Shown here: piece after piece, positions 58,730-64,000 of the stretch
How positions within the stretch are numbered: the stretch's first letter is position 1
Layout: each line of letters starts with the position of its first letter
From: Atriophallophorus winterbourni
Lineage: Eukaryota; Platyhelminthes; Trematoda; Plagiorchiida; Microphallidae
Length of the DNA: 64,000 bases
Assembly: GCA_013407085.1 (NCBI GenBank)
Contig: JACCGJ010019061.1
Location: forward strand, 91,595 to 155,594
Direction of reading: 5' to 3'
Position numbers and translations under genes: made by a program
The notes under the pieces: generated by a model
Told to the model about the DNA's origin: nothing
Seen by the model: only the letters and a program-made list of their open reading frames with translations
Databases searched by the model: none

Positions 58730-59870
58730 CCAAGTGAAACCTATATTTGAGGGATATTCAATTTTGTTTTAAAGTCTAAACGTAATAATTATTACTACCA
58801 GGAAGGCGTGAGAAGTAGTTGAAACAGAGGGCAATATTATGGGCGTGTCACAAGGCTACCAAACAGCTGATCATTGGACACAATTTACACGACTGCGAAA
58901 CAAAGTTATCACCTCATTTAAAGATAATGACCAAGCTTGGCAATCAAAAATGATTTCTCGGATGCACGAGAATTCGGAACTCGTATGTTGACGCGTTAAC
59001 CGTAGAATGAATAATAAACGATAATTTTGAGCTCCAAAAACTACGTCTGGCTTTAGACAAACCGCTAATCAAACCGCTAAAATCCTTAGAGCCTAATAAG
59101 GGAAAAATCAATTGACCGGCCGAACTTGAGTTAAGTGTTGATTAATCCGATAGTGGGAGCGCAACACATAATAATATTGAGCGTGAATAAATCTTCAGCA
59201 ACAGACGAGGTAACTTCAAAGATGCTCGAAACCTGTCATGCGCAGCTACGTGAACCTACATCCTGCATGATTAACAACATACACCAAGCTAGAGTGGTAC
59301 CGAGAGTCTGGAAACTGGGACAAACAATACCAATTTACAAAGGTGGTTGCCGTTCTGAAGTTAAGAGTTACAGGCTGGTGAGATTGCTGTCTTTGTTATC
59401 GAACGTTTTTAAGCGAATTATAAACCGCAGAATGAGTGCGACATCTGGAAACGAACCAACGTTTGGCGGTTGCCCAACGTGGATTTCCCATCAATCGTGC
59501 TTGTCTAACAAATTTGCGAACAAGCTCAGACGATTACACGAGGGTTGTATATGGGAAGGTCTGTATTCGCGCGTGCCACCTGGAAAATACTAAATCTTTT
59601 GATAGAGTTGATTATAATTAACTATTTTAAAGTCAAAGAAACATGCGATTGTTGGAAAACTATATAAATTAGTAAGTGATAATCCCAGCTGCAGACACAT
59701 CAAGGTTCTAGTGGACAGCCTATAATCCAAGAAACTTGATCTCACTACCGGTGTTTCACAAGCCTCAGTGCTTTGACCATTAGAGTTCCCAGTGAAAATA
59801 AACGATATATCCATACCAAATGGCCTTTAGTTGATGTTGTTAGCTGATAGTTAATATTAAACTACTCCAC
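58730..59870 (+). pseudogene. Family A reverse transcriptase, array unit 3 (best fingers frame)
   Basis: Frame 59135-59593 is the longest for this family: SVNKSSATDEVTSKMLETC, INNIHQARVVPRVWKLGQTI, YKGGCRSEVKSYRLVRLLSL, LSNVFKRIINRRMSA. The block K-S-x-x-T-D, then a conserved K-x-Y/P-I-Y-K and YR-L-LS is typical of CR1/L2 reverse transcriptase motifs 1-2. A frameshift then leads to SFDRVDYN (motif A, about 59598-59620). It is more diverged than units 1 and 2, yet closer to a functional consensus. Confidence 0.85.
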
Positions 59871-60159
59871 AGGATAGATAATGAGCGATAAATAATAAAG
59901 CGAGCGTATTGTAAGGGCCAACCCTTAATAGATTGACACACTCTGTCCCCGATACCGCCGATGTTTGGAAGAAACCTTTGTCAACTGAATAGAACGAAGT
60001 CCCCTGAAGCAGACAAAACTAACCAATCCATACTTGACAGGTGTCGAACTGCTCTGACAGCTACTCTCACCCACTTATTCAATCTCAGCCGACATGAAGG
60101 AATTATACCACCACTTTGAAAATCAGGAATATAAATCCTATGTTTTATTATTTTTATTC
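59871..60159. other. Junction between family A and B in unit 3
   Basis: Short AT-rich sequence related to 46560-46960; no gene. Confidence 0.5.
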
Positions 60160-61646
60160 AACAACACTATAGACCGGTAATTATAATTCCGACGATGTAT
60201 GAATTATTGAAACGCATTGTGAATGTGCGCATGAGAGAACATTTTGAACTGTACGAAGGTGAATCTGCAAATGCACGGTGACCATTCCCAAGTTTCTGAT
60301 GGAGTTAACAATGGCGTTTTACTAAAAAGCTAGAAGCCGATCAAATAACGGAAATATGGCTTAATTTTAATAAAAGACTATTTCACTGATATACAAGTCC
60401 AAGTTCACATTGGCAGCACCCTCGCTAGAAGCATAGACGTCAGAAGTGGACTTCCGCAAAGCTCGGTGCTCGAACCACATCTATTCTCGGTGTACATCAA
60501 AGATATAGTAGAGAATATTGATAACTTGATAACGCCTTTCGTTTTTATTCGATCTATATAGGTATCAGATCCGTCAAAAACTGTATGGCAGTACATCAGG
60601 ATCTGTGCACATTATTTCATTGGTCACAGTCAAATGCGTTACCATTTAAAACTACTAAATTTAAAATGATGCTGCTTGTACAATCTCTGCTCCATATGTA
60701 TGAGCTTGACAAGCATGGTCTCGTCTGGACAAGCGTAGAACGAGAACTCAGTATCTACGAGTCCTTTATCCTTCGGTCTGGACAGTTTAAAATATATAGC
60801 CTGTCGTATATTGAGTCTTATAAAAATGTTATAAAGGAGTTTCTTGCAGAAACCTTATTCCGGTAAATTTATGCCTAAGTACGTCTTGTTATAAAATAAT
60901 TTATTCAAAATGGCTAAGGAATGATCTCGAACTACTTCACAGGATTTATTGTTGTGCGACACATTTGGTATCTCATCAGAGCGAAATGCCTTTCAATGAT
61001 CAAATTCATTGAACCACGTATACCGAGTGATCGGCTGTTGGTCATCAAAATCTTGCGTAATTGAAGCGATCGACTTGAACACTTGCTAAAGCCCAATGAC
61101 CTTACTCCAACACGAAAATTTTGAAAGGCTTTAGGCATTTTAATTTCTGCGTCGTATATTTGTCGTAGTTCTTCATCGGTAAGAATTTGGAACATTTTGA
61201 CTCAATCACATGCTCGGTATCCGTTGCGGTTTCCGCTTCTAAAATCGATGAGTATATTACAAACCATGACGCATGTAACTGTCGATATTGATGTTTAGGA
61301 GATTATATAACCTGACTCCATATACATCGTCATTCAATGGTTACAGTTAAGCTAAATGCTTTTTCTACCATAAAAATTTCTGAGTTTCGAGTTTTCATGA
61401 ATGCATACAAAACGAATTTTGGTGGGTCGTGTGCGTAATGTACGTGCAACAATTGTTATTCCATTCTGAAGCTGATTTTCTGACGGAACTTTCTTAATAT
61501 GTACATGCAAAAACATCACAAGTGATTTTTCATTTTGAGGTTACACGTTTTGAGGTCATTCTGAAAAAGGTAGCGTGCACCAAAGTAAAACAACATCGTT
61601 CGTATCGATAGTTCACTTATTACCACAATAACAAAAGCGGTCAACC
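60160..61646 (+). pseudogene. Family B reverse transcriptase, array unit 3
   Basis: Homologous to 46956-48490. Frames give NVRMREHFELYEGESANAR, MAVHQDLCTLFHWSQSNALP (60585 onward), KMMLLVQSLLHMYELDKHGL and SLSYIESYKN. The palm and thumb are broken by stops. The FADD box is not recognisable (about 60540). It ends at the unit junction. Confidence 0.83.
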
Positions 61647-62280
61647 GTAATATAGAATCAAGAATCAAGATTTTAAGGTGAATAGAAGCGATCGATCTTC
61701 ATGGACCATTGGGTGATATCTTTAAAATTACAGTGGATGGAATCAAAATTTTATCGAGCCGATTGTTTTAAGTGGGTTTATATGGGTCAACATAATGGGC
61801 CGATAGTGTGGTAGACTTTGATATAAACATCCAGTTCCGATTTGAAATCAATGATCCTATGAAACTTGATAACAACATGTGATTGTAAATTCTACGGAAA
61901 TCAAACACACAGCGGGAAGAAATTACGTCTAAAATCGAGTCTTGATTGCGGTATACGAGACAACTTGAATGACTATCTGAATTCTCAGGGGAACAAAAAT
62001 TTATCGATTCTCGAAGAGAGTGGTTTTCCATCCGCAGTATTTTCAAGGTCTTGATCCAGTCGTTTATAGCTCTCCTTTGTTAAAAATCGGTCAATCTCAG
62101 CATGGCTATTCGCTCTTTCTTATGGATGCGCTATATCTCATCAACCACCTTCTTCACACGGTGGTAAACTTTACCTAGGTATTTACTCTATTTACGCTAT
62201 CACAGTACGCAAGCTTGGATCACGTATTCAATCGTCTGATGGTTGTATGTTATAGGAATGCGGGAGAGCTGTAACAACAT
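61647..62280 (-). pseudogene. Family C LINE 3' fragment, partial fourth unit
   Basis: Frame 62046-61768 and flanks match 53050-53650 in diverged form. The tail shows a perfect double heptamer (agaatcaagaatcaag at 61655-61670), the complement of the ttgattcttgattct end of the 31.4-kb copy. Confidence 0.8.
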
Positions 62281-62449
62281 TTTTTACTCTACATAACAAT
62301 TAACCTAGGTAGACCCTTTCCGTGGAACCGTGTTTCGTGATTGCCACCCTGTACATTCGTGCAATATTTGGCTAGCGCGATTAACCTTTCATCTCATGTG
62401 CCTTTTCTTTAACATTGAGGGATATAATTACCAAATAAAAGTAGTCAGT
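62281..62449. other. Short gap before the LTR element
   Basis: Nothing recognised. Confidence 0.5.
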
Positions 62450-62669
62450 TGTTTATAACTGTGAAGGGTTTGCACTGGCCCAGCCGTGGGTTCGACAGAA
62501 AACACAACCGAACTCGAACTCGTGTATTAACCGAATGAATGAATGAATAATCACAATATCAGGGAGCGAGTGAATATCACAATGTTTGTACACTGAACAA
62601 TAATCACAGTATGCACTTACGATCGATCGTGATTGATGATTGATCGATAGTTCGTTACGCTTCTATACA
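62450..62669 (-). repeat. 3' LTR (220 bp)
   Basis: On the minus strand it starts tgtatagaagcg and ends ttataaaca. It shares with the other LTR gatcgatcgtaagtgcatac and an aatgaatgaatg run. The same family as the relic at 35885-36410. Confidence 0.92.
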
Positions 62670-63761
62670 ACACCTCCCCTTTTTAAAAAAAGAAAAATTA
62701 ACACATGGGACGATAGCTAAGCTGCTGTTGTTTGGCCGGATTCTCGTTTTATAAACTGATGGCTCGAGGTAGCGCGTTGCTGGGTGGAATTTCAGCCTGT
62801 TTGGTCGAGCCTTTCGTTGAGTAGCATTTAATTGTTTTTTGTACTTCAAATTTACATATCGTTGACCGAGTTTATTTGCGTTGCGAGTCCACATTTGTTC
62901 GCTACATTGTACTTGTTGCCAGTACTTGTACATGACTTCATCTACTCTCTTTGGTAAAAATTTGGGCCACGTTGAAAATGCAAACTTTTTCCCTGTATGA
63001 CAAACAATTTCGCAATTATGGCATCTTTGTTGCTTGTATCTGCAAAATAGTCCAGAGTGCCGCATTCCACTATGCCAGCATGCAAGTCGGGATTTGTTTC
63101 GTCGTTTCACACGATTGATTACACATTGTTTCTGGTTAAACTCTCCAACATCTCCTTTCTGTCGAAATTCAGGCATGACATCACGGGCTTTGTTTCGTCT
63201 TATTCTGTTACCAGTTAATTTTCTATTGATTCTCCTGCCGTATTGAACTGCATTTGCGGCTGAGTTTGAAGCCAGTGCATGTTGTGCTCTCATTGCTGAT
63301 TCAGGTTTATACATCACCACACTCTGACATTTTTCGCTGACATTTTCTAACTTTCTGTCGGGGTCGGACTGCAGCTCTGATTCAAATTCAGTTTGTAACT
63401 CATATTTCCCGAGGGGCTGGAACTCAACTTCTGCAGTGGCATTTACTGTGTGCCTTTCCAATTTCAACGACTCTAATTCAACTTCATTTTTTGGATACGA
63501 TTGAATTTCTTCGAAGTTTTTCGCTGAATTTTCAACTGGTTCTTCTAAACTTGAACTGTTTACTTGATAAACTGCAACATTCTCTAAGAACTTCAGCTGA
63601 ATTTTTAATAATTCTTGTAGGGGATTTAGCCGTAGACACTCACTTGATTGTCCCGAATTTGGACTGTTGATTGTCTGCAATGTCATTCGTTGTATTAATT
63701 CTCCAAACATCTGTGCCTGTTGATTAAGCACTTTTTCTACGAATTCCATCGGCACTGACAT
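62655..63761 (-). pseudogene. LTR-retrotransposon gag-like protein with degenerate zinc knuckles
   Basis: The frame is open from the PBS; the first ATG is at 63761 (MSVPMEFVEKVLNQQAQMFG). The N-terminal third is helical and Gln/Leu-rich, the middle is Glu-rich, and the C-terminal half is basic with two knuckle-like motifs in CWHSGMRHSGLFC and CHNCEIVCHTGKKF. The first lacks its second Cys (Ser) and one spacer residue; the second ends in Phe instead of Cys. Basic, Tyr/Trp-rich sequence follows to the stop, which overlaps the 3' LTR. Gag normally packages element RNA. With the knuckles damaged it is probably non-functional, though the frame is uninterrupted for about 370 codons. Confidence 0.8.
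62670..62694 (-). other. Polypurine tract next to the 3' LTR
   Basis: The minus strand reads aaaaaggggaggtg just before the LTR start, the expected plus-strand priming site. Confidence 0.85.
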
Positions 63762-63765
63762 TGTT

Positions 63766-63783
63766 CCGCACCCCGTCGCCAAT
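63766..63783 (-). other. Primer binding site
   Basis: Two bases after the LTR end (ttataaca) the minus strand reads tggcgacggggtgcgg, starting with the TGG expected to pair with a tRNA CCA end. The tRNA is not identified. Confidence 0.7.
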
Positions 63784-64000
63784 TGTTATAACTGTAAGGG
63801 TATTGCACTGGCCCAGCCGTGGGTTCGACAAAACACAACCGAACTCGAACTCGTGTATTGACCGAATGAATGAATGAATAATCACAATATCAGGGAGCGA
63901 GTGAATATCATAATGTTTGTACACTGAACAATAATCACAGTATGCACTTACGATCGATCGTGATTGATGGTTGATCGATAGTTCGTTACGCATCTATACA
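63784..64000 (-). repeat. 5' LTR (217 bp, ends at the window edge)
   Basis: The minus strand starts tgtatagatgcg at base 64000 and ends ttataaca at 63784. Direct repeat of 62450-62669. Confidence 0.92.

Larger units (their letters stand above)
48468..62340. repeat. Tandem array of ~3.95-kb composite units built from LINE fragments
   Basis: The junction gtaat(a)atagaatcaag recurs at 48468, 53001, 56948 and 61647, giving units of 4533, 3947 and 4699 bp plus a partial fourth. Each unit is a family C fragment (minus), unassigned sequence, a family A reverse transcriptase (plus) and a family B 3' end (plus). Units 1 and 2 are nearly identical over long stretches (a 66-codon frame at 51259 and 55201 is identical), so amplification is recent. 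Unit 3 is clearly more diverged and keeps a longer family B part. Confidence 0.9.
62450..64000 (-). mobile_element. Short LTR retrotransposon, gag only, both LTRs present
   Basis: Direct repeats 62450-62669 and 63784-64000 bound a 1.1-kb interior with PBS, gag-like frame and PPT, oriented on the minus strand. No protease, reverse transcriptase or integrase is present, so the element is internally deleted or a non-autonomous derivative. The LTRs differ at few positions, so it is fairly young. The window ends at or next to the outer LTR edge, so the target duplication cannot be checked. Confidence 0.92.

Overview
This 64-kb window is AT-rich, repeat-dominated DNA from an animal nuclear genome. 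The evidence is several classes of metazoan transposable element, a transposase gene with a GT-AG intron, long GATA/TATC microsatellites and no operon-like gene packing. The mix (RTE with a C-terminal zinc finger, CR1/L2-like LINEs, a FLYWCH-type MULE, hammerhead-bearing short tandem repeats) fits a flatworm or another lophotrochozoan best, but the taxon is an inference. I found no intact single-copy host gene. Almost every coding signal is a decayed element.

Layout. 1-14415: a large imperfect palindrome (arms 1-7786 and 9514-14415, spacer 7787-9513). The left arm alone carries a 2.3-kb Mutator-like element with an 11-bp target duplication and a 576-bp solo LTR with a 5-bp duplication; the other arm shows both empty sites. 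17056-20930: a nearly full-length but broken RTE-type LINE on the minus strand. 21.8-23.1, 24.75-25.0, 42.3-42.6 and 44.0 kb: short tandem repeats of about 230-243 bp, each carrying a motif that folds as a type I hammerhead ribozyme. They resemble metazoan retrozymes and are the most interesting system here. 25.0-30.0 kb: AT-rich DNA with no recognisable gene. 30.1-33.3 kb: (TATC)n arrays interrupted by a CR1-like reverse transcriptase fragment. 33.3-34.6 kb: a second tandem repeat, about 300 bp per unit. 34.6-38.8 kb: a graveyard of RTE 3' ends, an LTR with an RTE fragment nested in it, an RGG-rich retrocopy resembling SERBP1/HABP4, and a CR1-like endonuclease. 39.0-41.6 kb: a very decayed AlkB-like domain followed by a possible P-loop segment. 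44.7-62.3 kb: CR1/L2-like reverse transcriptase fragments, first as an inverted pair and then as a tandem array of about 3.95-kb composite units. 62450-64000: a short LTR retrotransposon with LTRs, PBS, PPT and a degenerate gag, but no pol.

Nothing here forms a pathway. The relationships are historical: duplication of the palindrome arms, then element insertion into one arm; LINE fragments fused and then amplified in tandem; one element nested in another. The hammerhead repeats would act only as RNA: transcription, self-cleavage to monomers of about 240 nt and possible circularisation, as known for retrozymes.
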